Below are positions 9,590 to 20,500 of a stretch of DNA of 36,410 bases, one piece after another. The notes under the pieces were generated by a model. The model ran no database searches, was not told the origin of the DNA, and was given only the letters and a program-made list of their open reading frames with translations. The DNA comes from Prevotellaceae bacterium. Lineage in GTDB: Bacteria > Bacteroidota > Bacteroidia > Bacteroidales > UBA932. The number at the start of each line of letters is the position of its first letter. The first letter of the stretch is position 1. The stretch is from NCBI GenBank assembly GCA_031277925.1, contig JAITLJ010000200.1, forward strand, positions 1-36,410, written 5' to 3'. The position numbers and the translations under genes were made by a program.

Positions 9590-10693
9590 ATGAAAAAATA
9601 TACAATTATCTTTATTTTAGTATTCGTCAGTGTTTTACACAGTAATGCTCAAAACAACTATCAGCGAGGTTATATTATAACTAATGAACAAGATACTATA
9701 AACGGTTGGGTTGATTTTCGTACAGATAAAATGAATGGAGAAATATGTCGGTTTAAGTTAGAATTGTCTGATAATGAACAAATTTTCCTGCCAAAACAAA
9801 TCTTTGGGTATCGTTTTTTGCAATCAGGTAAATTTTATATCAGTAAAACTGTTTTAATTGAAAACAACCCTAAAACGGCGTTTTTGGAATATTTGATACA
9901 TGGTATTATGAACCTTTATTTTTATGTAAGTAACGATTCTGATATACTAGGTTATTATATTTTTGAAGACGAAAACAATAATATATTTACCATATCTAAA
10001 AGTGTTGACAAATTTATTACAAAATCAGATGGCACTACCGTATTGCGAAAAGATAATAAATATACTACTGACCTTAATTTTGTATTTGGAGATATTAAAG
10101 AAATTTCAAGAAAATTACCAACGGCAAAATTTACTCACAATACAATGATAGATTTTGTTAAAGAATATCATGATCAATTATGCACAACGGGAGAAGAATG
10201 TATTGAATTTGAAACGGACATTGATAAAAAACCATTTGAATTTAAATTTTCCATTTATACCGGCAATGAACGCGGTAGTTATACAAATGACTATTCAGGA
10301 GAAAAACATACTGCAAGTGCATTAATAATAGGAGGAAGAGTTGAAGTTATTATTCCGCGTTGGTACAAATCTATAAGCGCTTTGTTTGACTTTTCTTATA
10401 CAAAAAACGAAGGAATTTATAACAATAATTTTTCTGTCTCTAAATTTGAAATTGATTTTGGTGGCAAATATACTTCTCACAAAGGCATATTACGACCAAC
10501 TATTGAAGCAGGAATTGCTTTAGCAATAGAAAAATATCCGAGTCATTTCGCTTATGTTTGAGGAGAATTTGCAGGCGCAGGTATAAACTTGAAAACATCA
10601 AAAGAAAATTACATTTTACTGCCATTAAATTATTTAAATACAAATAATTTCAAAACCGATATATGGAGAATAAAAATAGGCTATAAATTTTAG
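9590..10693 (+). pseudogene. Putative secreted/outer-membrane protein interrupted by in-frame TGA at 10559-10561
   Basis: ORF 9590-10561 has a signal peptide (MKKYTIIFILVFVSVLHSNAQ). Past the TGA the same frame continues 43 codons (GEFAGAGINLKTSKENYILLPLNYLNTNNFKTDIWRIKIGYKF) to TAG at 10691-10693, ending like a terminal beta-strand. Confidence 0.6.
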
Positions 10694-10721
10694 TTTAATT
10701 GCTGATAACAGAAAATTTTCA

Positions 10722-13451
10722 ATGCATTATCAAATATCAAAAAAATACATATTTACAGTTTTTGTAATATCGTTTGCTTGTTGCAGTTTCGCCCAACAAA
10801 ATGTTTTCAACATTGATTCTATAAACAGCCGGTTTTTAAATCAACTTACAATATTGCAACAGGAAAAAATTCATATACATACCGACCGCTCGCTGTATAT
10901 AAAGGGCGAACAGATTTGGTTCAGAATCTATCTTGTGGATGCTGTTTTGCATCGCAGCGTGTTTAACAGCCGTTATGTATATGTTGAACTTGTAAATCAG
11001 CAGAAAAATGTTGTTGTGCGCGTAAAAATTCGTCCTGTTGACAATTCTTATTTCGGTCATATCAATTTATCACCCAATTTGGCTGAAGGAGAATATACTT
11101 TAAGAGCCTACACTCAATATATGCAAAATTCAGGCGAAGATTATTTTTTCATGAAAAATATAAAAATCATAAATCCGGTATCGATACGAACAAAAATTAA
11201 TGTAGATTTTGAATATAATGAGAAAAATGAAAAGATAACCGCCAAACTGACATGTATTGATAAAGGATTGGAAATGAAGCCGAATAAAGATATTTTAAAA
11301 ATAAAATTTGATGACAAACCCGAAAATGTTTATTATACGGTAAGCAACAATACCGTACGTTTTTCATTCAACAAAGACAAAGTAAAAATAATACATGCAA
11401 GTTGGAATATTGATGGAATTTCGTTTGTTCGCGACATTCAAGTTCCAAAATATCCTGTTGATTTTGACGTTTCATTTTTCCCCGAAGGCGGATATTTACT
11501 CGAAGGCGCAAATTGCTGTATCGCATACAAGGCGCTGAATGCAGATGGAACTTCCGAAGATATAACAGGAGAAATTACAGATTCGGATGGAAATGTTTTG
11601 ACAACAATAAAATCATTGCATCTCGGAATGGGAAAATTTTATTTAGTTGCCGAAAAAAACAAACAATATTTTGCCTTGTGCAAAAACAGTCGGGGAACAG
11701 AGAAACGATTTGAACTTCCTCGACCAAAAACAAATACATATTCGCTAAAAACAATCTGGGTGAACAACAACCTGTATATTACCGTTCAGAAAGCCGATAA
11801 CATGCAGAAAAACAAAGATTTGTACATTCTTGTACATACGCGTGGAATTACTCAGTATGCAGCAAAATGGGATTTTTCGGACAAGGCAATATTACTCAAC
11901 AAAAATGATTTTCCATCAGGCGTGTTGCAAATACTTTTATTTGACTCACAACTTAATCCGATTTCGGAACGTCTGGCTTTTAACGTAAATGACAAAGATC
12001 TGGTAAAAGTAGAATTTTCTACAAACAAGCAAAATTATGCGGCTCGTGAAAAAATAAATGCAGCAGTAAAAATTACAGATGCCAAAAATCTTCCGTTAAA
12101 AGGCAATTTTTCAATCTCAGTTACCGACAACAGCGATATTCCGATTGACACATCGATGTCGATTTTTTCAACATTATTGCTGACATCCGACATAAAAGGA
12201 TATGTGGAAAAACCTGATTTTTATTTTCAAAACCACAAAACAGCCAGAGAAGCTCTGGATATTTTAATGCAAACACAGGGCTGGCGCCGTTACGATGTTA
12301 GCGAAATAATAAAAGGTAATTATGAAAAACCGAAAATTGATTTTGAAAAAGGACAAAAAATTTCCGGACATGTACAAAAATACAGCGGCAGCAACAAAAC
12401 ACTTGGAAGTTCGGTAATGATTTACTCAAAAAATCCGCCGGCGATAGAATATGTGCAAGTTGACAGCGCAGGCAAATTTGCTCTCGAAAACATTGAATTT
12501 CCCGACAGTGTCACTTTCACCGTTCAGGCATTCAACCAAAAAGGCAAACCTTTTGTCGAACTGTTTGTTGATATCGACACCTTTCCGTCAATAAGCAATA
12601 TTGCTAAAAACACTTTAATAAAACAAACAGCAGAACAGACACAGGAAGAAGTATTTGCTTATGAAAAAGGAACTAAAATATATTTGTTGAACGAAGCAAC
12701 AGTTACGGCAAACAGACGAAAAACCAAAAACCGTCCATGGTATTCAAACTCGACAAATACCGCTTTCACATCGGAACAAATATCTGAAATGAATGCAACG
12801 CATATAACCGACATTTTGCGCCGTATTCCGCAACTGCACATTGTTGGTAATCAAATAATAAATTCATCAACAAGTCTTTTCAATAATTCAAATTTTGGCG
12901 AGTCTTACGAAGGAATGTTAAATGTTGAAACGGCAAGTCGTGCAAGCGGTAATGCCGACCGAGCCGGTCGCATAATAGTTTATTTCGACGAATTAATTAT
13001 GGAAGAAGATAGCGGAAGCGGATATGATTTTGATATAATAGATGTAAATTCCATTGAACGTATTGATGTGTTAAAAGGATTCCAATCTCAAATTCTGGGA
13101 GGTAATTCAAGCGATATTATCATCATGATAAAATCAAAGCATGGTCGGGGAATTTTATCGCTGTATGACAAAATGCAATTTAATCTTAAAAAAATATCGC
13201 CATTAGGATTTCAGATGCCTGCAGAATTTTATTCGCCAAAATATCACAGACCTGCACAGAAAAACAATAAAGAACCCGATTTGCGAACAACCGTTTTCTG
13301 GAATCCGAATATAATAACAGATAAGGAGGGCGCAACAGCATTTGATTTTTATTCGTCAGATTACAGTACAACTTATTCGGTGATAATTGAAGGCATAACA
13401 GAAGATGGAAAAATTATTCGCAACATAAGTAAAATACAAAGAACTGAATAA
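10722..13451 (+). CDS. Large periplasmic/outer-membrane protein with MG2-like and TonB-plug-like regions
   Basis: Signal peptide ending SFAQQ; EKIHIHTDRSLYIKGEQIWFRIYLVDA macroglobulin-like N-terminus; C-terminal plug-like ITDILRRIPQLHIVGNQI...IERIDVLKGFQSQILGG. Confidence 0.75.
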   Translation: MHYQISKKYIFTVFVISFACCSFAQQNVFNIDSINSRFLNQLTILQQEKIHIHTDRSLYIKGEQIWFRIYLVDAVLHRSVFNSRYVYVELVNQQKNVVVRVKIRPVDNSYFGHINLSPNLAEGEYTLRAYTQYMQNSGEDYFFMKNIKIINPVSIRTKINVDFEYNEKNEKITAKLTCIDKGLEMKPNKDILKIKFDDKPENVYYTVSNNTVRFSFNKDKVKIIHASWNIDGISFVRDIQVPKYPVDFDVSFFPEGGYLLEGANCCIAYKALNADGTSEDITGEITDSDGNVLTTIKSLHLGMGKFYLVAEKNKQYFALCKNSRGTEKRFELPRPKTNTYSLKTIWVNNNLYITVQKADNMQKNKDLYILVHTRGITQYAAKWDFSDKAILLNKNDFPSGVLQILLFDSQLNPISERLAFNVNDKDLVKVEFSTNKQNYAAREKINAAVKITDAKNLPLKGNFSISVTDNSDIPIDTSMSIFSTLLLTSDIKGYVEKPDFYFQNHKTAREALDILMQTQGWRRYDVSEIIKGNYEKPKIDFEKGQKISGHVQKYSGSNKTLGSSVMIYSKNPPAIEYVQVDSAGKFALENIEFPDSVTFTVQAFNQKGKPFVELFVDIDTFPSISNIAKNTLIKQTAEQTQEEVFAYEKGTKIYLLNEATVTANRRKTKNRPWYSNSTNTAFTSEQISEMNATHITDILRRIPQLHIVGNQIINSSTSLFNNSNFGESYEGMLNVETASRASGNADRAGRIIVYFDELIMEEDSGSGYDFDIIDVNSIERIDVLKGFQSQILGGNSSDIIIMIKSKHGRGILSLYDKMQFNLKKISPLGFQMPAEFYSPKYHRPAQKNNKEPDLRTTVFWNPNIITDKEGATAFDFYSSDYSTTYSVIIEGITEDGKIIRNISKIQRTE

Positions 13452-13585
13452 AAGCCTTATGCAGCAAACTTTTCGGCGTGCACAAAATCAAAAACAAAAA
13501 ATATTTTTCATATTTTTAGCGTTGTATTTATTTTTTTACTATCTTTGCAGCCCAAATTTGTGAAAATTCTTAAAATTACAATAAA

Positions 13586-13846
13586 ATGAAAAAAGAAATT
13601 CATCCATCGAGTTATCGCGTAGTGGCATTTAAAGACATGTCAAACGAACATGTTTTTTTAACACGCTCATCGGTTCATACAAAAGAAACAATCATTGTTG
13701 ATGGCGTTGAATATCCTTTGTATAAACTTGAAATTTCAAACACATCTCATCCCTTTTACACAGGAAAGATGAAACTTGTAGATACGGCAGGTCGCGTTGA
13801 TAAGTTTATAAACAGATACAAAAACTACGCAAACAAAAGCAAATAA
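13586..13846 (+). CDS. rpmE2: 50S ribosomal protein L31 type B
   Basis: [20 protein letters not shown]...[51 protein letters not shown]; no zinc-binding Cys cluster. Confidence 0.95.
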   Translation: MKKEIHPSSYRVVAFKDMSNEHVFLTRSSVHTKETIIVDGVEYPLYKLEISNTSHPFYTGKMKLVDTAGRVDKFINRYKNYANKSK

Positions 13847-13868
13847 TTTGCAGTATAAAATAAAATTA

Positions 13869-13899
13869 CCTCGACCTTTGCCTGTCGGGGTTTTTTTTT
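13869..13899 (+). terminator. Rho-independent terminator after L31
   Basis: CCTCGAC-ctttgcct-GTCGGGG stem (one wobble pair) followed by T9. Confidence 0.8.
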
Positions 13900-14101
13900 G
13901 AAAACAATCAAAACTTTGGCATAAAGTATGTATCTATTACAAAATAGTTTTTATATTTGATAAATATTAATGCAGACTGTTTATATATTAATCATTGATA
14001 TTTAGATTTTTAATTAACAATAAAATAAATAATAACAATCAAAGTAAAATACTTTGTTCGATAAAAGACGAGGTTTTGCTGACAAATTGACTTATATAAT
14101 C

Positions 14102-16555
14102 ATGGCAAATGACATAAAATTACGACAAATTTTCCTCGAAGGAGATGAAATTGAAAATATAAATTACATTCCACTTTCGTTTGATGAGGACTTAAAAAAA
14201 ATAAATACAAAAGAATTACCCGAAGCATTACCCTTACTGGTTTTACGCAATTCGGTGCTTTTTCCCGAAATACTTGTTCCCATAACAGTAGGACGTGAAA
14301 AATCAATAAACCTCGTGCATGAAGTTTTTTCCAAATCAAAAATTTTGGGAACCGTTGCTCAATATGATTCCAAAATCGAAAATCCAACAAAAAACGATTT
14401 GAATAAAGTTGGCACAATTGCGCGTATTATAAAAATTCTGGAAATGCCCAATGGCACAATAACAGCCATATTGCAGGGAATTGCCCGTTTTGAAATAAAA
14501 AGTATAATTAACGAAAACCCTTATTTTATTGCAGATGTAAAATATCTTAACGAAGAAAAACCTAAACTGCCTAACGAAAATTATGATGCAATAATAAGTT
14601 CGATAAAAGATATTACCCTGCAAATCATCAGCCAGTCGCCAATATTACAGGAAATTACATTTGCGGTCAAAAATGTTGAAAACCGAAGTTTTTTGATAAA
14701 CTATATAGGTTCAAATCCTGACATTACGCACAATGTAACCGACCAGCAATCGCTGCTCGAAATAGGCAATTTGAAGGAAAGAGCATTGAAACTGCTCGAA
14801 ATATTACAGAAAGAATTGCGACAGGTTGAAATAAAAAACGACATACAGCGCAAAGTTCGCCACGAAATAGACCAGCAGCAGCGTGAATATTTTTTGCACC
14901 AGCAAATGAAAACAATTCAGGACGAATTAGGCGGAAATCCTGCCAGTCAAGAAATTGAAGAATTGCGCAAACGTGCAAAAACAAAAAAATGGAATACCGA
15001 AACCGCCGAATTTTTTGAAAAAGAAACCACAAAACTCGAACACATGAATCCGGGCGTAGGCGAATTTTCCGTGCAACTGAATTATCTGCAATTGCTGCTG
15101 GATTTGCCATGGAACGAATATACCGAAGACCGAATAGATATAAAAAAGGCAAAAAAAATACTTGACGAAGACCATTACGGACTCGATCAGGTAAAAGACA
15201 GAATCCTTGAATACCTTGCCGTAATAAAACTGAAAAACGACTTGAAATCTCCTATACTTTGCCTTTACGGACCTCCGGGCACAGGAAAAACTTCGCTCGG
15301 AAAATCTGTTGCGCGCTCAATCGGACGACAGTTTGGCAGAATCTCGCTTGGAGGATTGCACGACGAAGCCGAAATTCGTGGACATCGCAAAACATATATA
15401 GGAGCAATGCCCGGAAGAATTATTCAAACAATAAAACGTTGCAAATCGGCAAATCCAGTGATAATTCTTGATGAAATTGATAAAATAGGCAATGATTTTC
15501 GCGGCGACCCTGCTTCAGCTTTGCTCGAAGTGCTTGACCCCGAACAAAATTCAACCTTCCACGATAATTATCTCGACCTTAATTTTGATTTGTCGAAAAC
15601 AATGTTTATCACAACAGCAAACAATATAAGCACAATAAATTCGGCATTGCGCGACCGCATGGAAATGATTCCAGTGAGCGGCTATCTGGTTGAAGAAAAG
15701 GTTGAAATAGCAAAACGACATCTTATCCCAAAACAGTTGGAAACACACGGAATACATGCAGGCGCAATAAAATTTACTAACGATATTATCGAAATCATTA
15801 TAGAATCATACACAAAAGAATCGGGCGTGCGCGCTCTCGATAAACAAATTGCAAAAATTGCACGTTATTACGCAAAACAAATTGCTCTTTCGGAAAAAAT
15901 AACGCCTAAAATTTCAAAACAAAAAATAGCGGAAATTCTTGGCGTACCAAAATTTACAAAAGACGAATATCAGGGAAACGATTTTGCCGGCGTTGTTACA
16001 GGCTTGGCATGGACAGAACTTGGCGGCGAAATTCTTTTTGTTGAAACAAGTTTGAGCAAAGGCAAAGGCAAACTTACAATTACAGGAAACCTTGGCGAAG
16101 TAATGAAAGAATCGGCTTTGATTGCTATGGAATACATAAAATCACATGCAGCGCAACTCGAAATAAACAGCGACGTTTTTGAAAAATGGGATGTACATAT
16201 TCATGTCCCCGAAGGTGCAATTCCCAAAGATGGACCTTCCGCCGGAATAACAATGACAACAGCGCTTGCATCAATTTTTACGCAACGCAAAGTACGCAAA
16301 GGCATTGCCATGACAGGCGAAATTACCTTGCGCGGAAAAGTCCTTCCTGTTGGCGGAATTAAAGAAAAAATACTTGCTGCAAAACGAGCAGGAATAAACG
16401 AAATAGTATTGTCGCAGGATAACGAAAAAGACATATCGGAAATAAAACCTGTTTATATCAAAGGATTGAAATTTCACTATGTTAATACCGTTACGGATGT
16501 TATTGATTTTGCCCTGTTAAAGGAAAAAGTGAAAAATGCAATAAAAATCGAATAA
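14102..16555 (+). CDS. lon: ATP-dependent endopeptidase La (Lon)
   Basis: Walker [27 protein letters not shown], catalytic [15 protein letters not shown] and [12 protein letters not shown]. Start chosen at ATG 14102 ([11 protein letters not shown]) over the TTG at 14054. Confidence 0.95.
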   Translation: MANDIKLRQIFLEGDEIENINYIPLSFDEDLKKINTKELPEALPLLVLRNSVLFPEILVPITVGREKSINLVHEVFSKSKILGTVAQYDSKIENPTKNDLNKVGTIARIIKILEMPNGTITAILQGIARFEIKSIINENPYFIADVKYLNEEKPKLPNENYDAIISSIKDITLQIISQSPILQEITFAVKNVENRSFLINYIGSNPDITHNVTDQQSLLEIGNLKERALKLLEILQKELRQVEIKNDIQRKVRHEIDQQQREYFLHQQMKTIQDELGGNPASQEIEELRKRAKTKKWNTETAEFFEKETTKLEHMNPGVGEFSVQLNYLQLLLDLPWNEYTEDRIDIKKAKKILDEDHYGLDQVKDRILEYLAVIKLKNDLKSPILCLYGPPGTGKTSLGKSVARSIGRQFGRISLGGLHDEAEIRGHRKTYIGAMPGRIIQTIKRCKSANPVIILDEIDKIGNDFRGDPASALLEVLDPEQNSTFHDNYLDLNFDLSKTMFITTANNISTINSALRDRMEMIPVSGYLVEEKVEIAKRHLIPKQLETHGIHAGAIKFTNDIIEIIIESYTKESGVRALDKQIAKIARYYAKQIALSEKITPKISKQKIAEILGVPKFTKDEYQGNDFAGVVTGLAWTELGGEILFVETSLSKGKGKLTITGNLGEVMKESALIAMEYIKSHAAQLEINSDVFEKWDVHIHVPEGAIPKDGPSAGITMTTALASIFTQRKVRKGIAMTGEITLRGKVLPVGGIKEKILAAKRAGINEIVLSQDNEKDISEIKPVYIKGLKFHYVNTVTDVIDFALLKEKVKNAIKIE

Positions 16556-16559
16556 AAAC

Positions 16560-16590
16560 AAAGGCTGCCGATAAAGGTAGCCTTTAATTT
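16560..16590 (+). terminator. Putative lon terminator
   Basis: AAAGGCTGCC-gataaa-GGTAGCCTTT followed by AATTTT. Confidence 0.7.
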
Positions 16591-16613
16591 TACAGACTGT
16601 AAAATTAAAGGCT
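16579..16613. repeat. 35-bp perfect palindrome (17-bp arms, 1-nt centre)
   Basis: AGCCTTTAATTTTACAG-A-CTGTAAAATTAAAGGCT, overlapping the second arm of the lon terminator. Confidence 0.85.
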
Positions 16614-16642
16614 GTTACTCTACACAGTCGCTCCTTAATAAA

Positions 16643-16852
16643 TAGTCGCTCCTTACGAATAAAAAAGGACAAAGCTAAAACATTAAAAATTTCGGACAAT
16701 TATTTCTTTCTGTTAATTTGTCTTGACACAAAAAGAAGATAAAGAAAAAGTTCATATTTTGCCGAATTTTTGCCCGTATATATAAAACTCGGTATTTTGA
16801 TTCAATAATTTATTAATTATTAACCGTTTCGACCCTCTTTAAGGAGCGACTA
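16643..16852 (+). mobile_element. MITE-like non-coding element, 210 bp, perfect 13-bp terminal inverted repeats
   Basis: TAGTCGCTCCTTA (16643-16655) and TAAGGAGCGACTA (16840-16852). Internal sequence shared with copies near 26.2, 31.7 and 36.1 kb. Confidence 0.65.
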
Positions 16853-16934
16853 AATACCGAAACTGTTTATTATTAATATGAAACCTTTGCAAGGCAAAAG
16901 TGTTGATAACATGTTAACATTTAGGTGATTATAA

Positions 16935-16966
16935 TTTGTTTATGTGAAATATTTCATGTATCTTTG
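16935..16966 (+). promoter_or_regulatory. Orphan Bacteroidetes-type promoter
   Basis: TTTG (16935-16938) - N20 - TATCTTTG (16959-16966); no substantial ORF follows before the terminator at 17180. Confidence 0.55.
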
Positions 16967-17018
16967 TGTCATGTTTAATAAAAAAAGACAACAAATGGGT
17001 AAGTCATTTGCGGTCATT

Positions 17019-17117
17019 CCGCACGTAATGTACAAAGATATGTCGTTTTTGCCATAATTGCTCTTTAAATCCTTGAATTTTAAATCTTTAAATTGCGAAT
17101 TTTGTCCCTAACGGGAC
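17019..17117 (-). repeat. Truncated inverted copy of the repeat at 1-300
   Basis: Reverse complement reads GTCCCGTTAGGGACAAAATTCGCAATTTAAAGATTTAAAATTCAAGGATTTAAAGAGCAATTATGGCAAAAACGACATATCTTTGTACATTACGTGCGG, matching 110-212. Confidence 0.8.
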
Positions 17118-17179
17118 AAAATGTTGGCAGAAAATTTCATGCAAAACACTGTCTATCAGGCAATAACAGAATTAAAACA

Positions 17180-17214
17180 AAAGCAGGCAGATTTAGTATC
17201 TGCCTGCTTTTATT
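17180..17214 (+). terminator. Rho-independent terminator
   Basis: AAAGCAGGCAGAT-ttagt-ATCTGCCTGCTTT perfect 13-bp stem followed by T-rich tract. Confidence 0.8.
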
Positions 17215-17392
17215 CATTTTTATACCAATATTTTGTTTCTGCGGACGTTTTTACTTATAACTTTTTTAAAAAAAATCTTTAAATTTTAAATTGTTTCTAT
17301 ATCACTTCATTTCGTTTGTAACGATACTAATTTACAGACAGAAAACAATAAATTGCCAAACTGTTTTATGTTAAAACTCCAATAAGATTTTG

Positions 17393-17551
17393 TGTCTTAT
17401 AATTTATATTATAGGCGATGGTAAAATATTGTATAATAATGAATTATAAATTATTTTTTAAATATTTTAAAAAATCTGGTATTTGCAATTATCAAATCAT
17501 TATATATCTTTGTAAAAATTAACTTTGTCCTATAATATAAATTATAAGACA
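17393..17551 (+). repeat. 159-bp segment bounded by perfect 23-bp inverted repeats; candidate invertible promoter segment (copy 2)
   Basis: TGTCTTATAATTTATATTATAGG (17393-17415) and its exact reverse complement CCTATAATATAAATTATAAGACA (17529-17551). Confidence 0.88.
17482..17512 (+). promoter_or_regulatory. Bacteroidetes-type promoter reading toward SusC 2
   Basis: TTTG (17482-17485) - N19 - TATCTTTG (17505-17512), at the same offset inside the segment as in copy 1. Confidence 0.75.
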
Positions 17552-17589
17552 TACTAAAATTTAGGTATTTATTGTAAACAAAATTATTT

Positions 17590-20500
17590 ATGAAGAAATT
17601 TTTATTAGTATTAATTATTTTAATTATTGGGATTTGCCCTGCCTATTCGCAAGAAAAAATTACAGGAACTGTGATTGATGATGCAACAGGCGAAGCATTA
17701 TCCTTTGTATCGGTTATTGTAAAAGGAACTATTACTGCTGTAACTACAAGCGATAACGGTTCATTTTCCATAACTGCTCCCGCTACGGGAATATTGGTAT
17801 TTTCGTTTATTGGCTACGAAACAGTAGAAGTAGCAATAGACGGAAAAAGAGAAATAAATGTAAGGCTTAAATCTTCCACAACAATATTGGAAGAAGCCGT
17901 TGTAACAGGTATGACGAAAATTGACAAACGTTTGTTTACCGGAGCATCCGACCATATTTCGGCTGAAACGGCTAAATTAAACGGTATTGCTGATGTAAGC
18001 CGCGCTTTGGAAGGTCGTTCGGCAGGAGTTTCCGTTCAAAACGTATCGGGCACTTTTGGAACAGCGCCAAAAATAAGAGTGCGCGGAGCAACTTCAATTT
18101 ATGGAAGTTCAAAACCTTTATGGGTTGTTGATGGAATTGTAATGGAAGATGTAGTTGAAGTTGATTCTGACGGATTGTCATCGGGCGATGCCGAAACGCT
18201 TATCAGTTCAGCAATAGCAGGACTTAATGCCGATGACATCGAAAGTTTTCAAATATTGAAAGACGGTTCGGCGACTTCTATTTACGGAGCGCGCGCAATG
18301 GCAGGAGTTATTGTTGTAACGACAAAGAAAGGTAAGGCTGGCGTAAGCAGTATCAATTACAACGGAGAATATACAGTGCGTCTGGTGCCGCGTTATGCCG
18401 ATTTTAATATTATGAATTCTCAGGAACAAATGGGAGTTTATCAGGAAATGCAGCAAAAAGGCTGGCTAAACCTTTCGGGTACAGTGAGAGACAGAGAAAG
18501 CGGAGTTTACGGCAAAATGTATCAGTTGATAAATTCTTACGACCCGATAACAAAAACATTTAAACTGATAAATACGGAAGAGGCAAAAAACGCTTACCTG
18601 CGTCTGGCTGAAATGAGAAATACAGACTGGTTCAACGAACTGTTTAAACCGAGTATAATGCAATCTCATTCGGTAAGCATGTCGGGCGGCACGGATAAAA
18701 CTACATATTATGCTTCGTTAAGCGCATTGCTTGATCCGGGCTGGTCAAAGGCAAGTTCTGTTAATCGTTACACGGCAAATACAAATGTTAATTACAGCAT
18801 ATACAAAAATTTGTCGTTGAATCTTATTTCAAATGCTTCGTATCGTAAGCAGAAAGCGCCCGGAACATTAAGTCAGGACGTAGATGTAGTATCGGGAGAA
18901 GTAAAACGCGATTTTGACATTAACCCTTACAGTTATGCGCTGAACACATCACGAACAATGAGTCCTAACGAATATTATACGCGTAATTATGCGCCATTTA
19001 ATATTATATCCGAATTAGACAATAATTACATGGATATAAACGTAACCGATTTGAAGTTTCAGGGCGAGTTAAAATGGAAGCCTCTGAAAAGTTTGGAACT
19101 GGCTTTACTTGGCGCCATTAAATATTCGGCGTCTACAATAGAACATAATATCAGAGATAACTCGAATCAGGCTCTGGCCTATCGAGCCATGCCCGATGCA
19201 ACAATACGCGACAGCAATCCTTTTCTTTATACCGACCCTGATATTCCTTATGCTTTACCTATTACGGTATTGCCCAATGGCGGTATATACAATCGCACTG
19301 ACAATAAAATGCTTGGATACGACTTACGCACAACTGCAACATGGAATCAAACATTCAACGATATTCATATTGTCAATTTTTTCGGAGGAATAGAATTAAA
19401 TTCAATTAACCGCGAAAGATCGTGGTTCAGAGGCTGGGGACGCCAGTATACCTTAGGCGATGTTCCTAATTACGCTTATCAGGTGTTTAAACAGGGAATG
19501 GAAGAAAATACCGACTATTTTACAACAGGAATGTCGCGATCGCGCGATGTCGCATTTTTTGCTTTAGGAACATATTCGTACAAGACAAAATATACTGTTA
19601 ACGGAACACTGCGCTACGAAGGTTCGAATAAACTGGGAAAATCACGTTCGTCGCGATGGCTGCCCACATGGAATATTGCAGGTTTATGGAACATTTACAG
19701 AGAAGCGTTTTTCAGCAAATTTGAATCCGTATTGTCTCATGCAGCACTGAAAGCATCGTACAGTTTGACAGCCGACAGAGGTCCTGGCTTTGTAACAAAT
19801 TCGCAAGTTATTATCCACAGCGTAAGACCGTGGCGACCTACCGAAAGTTCAAAAGAAACCGTTTTGGAAATATCCGATCTGGAAAACAGCGAACTTACAT
19901 ACGAAAAAAAGCATGAACTGAACACAGGTATTGATTTGGGATTTTTGAACAATAGAATAAATTTGACTGCCGATTTGTACTGGCGCAGTAATTTCGACCT
20001 TATAGGACCTGTTGCAACAACAGGAGTAGGCGGAAATGTGGACAAATATGCAAACGTCGCAACAATGAAATCGCAGGGAGTCGAATTTTCGCTTACAACA
20101 AAAAACATCAATACGAAAGATCTGGAATGGACTACAAGTTTTATTTTTTCGTACAGCAAAAATGAAATAACAGAACTGCTTGCAAAGAAAAGAGTTATTG
20201 ACCTTATCAGCGGAACAGGTTTCGGCATGGCAGGATATTCGTACAGAGGATTATTCTCCATTCCTTTCAAAGGATTAAACGAAGATGGATTACCTGTTTT
20301 CATTAACGAAAAAGGCGAACTTACAACTACCAGTATCAATTTTCAGGAAATAGAAAAAATAGGCTTCTTGAAATATGAAGGACCAACAGAGCCTACGCAT
20401 TTCGGCAGTCTGGGAAATATATTCAGATATAAAAACTTCAGGTTGAACGTATTTATTACCTATTCATTCGGCAACAAAGTTAGGCTTGACCCTGTATTTA

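Noticed and set aside
14724-15152. 142-aa minus-strand ORF inside lon
   Set aside because: Antisense to conserved Lon sequence; no recognisable motif.
19737-20339. 200-aa minus-strand ORF
   Set aside because: Entirely antisense to the well-supported SusC 2 gene; composition is that of a shadow ORF.
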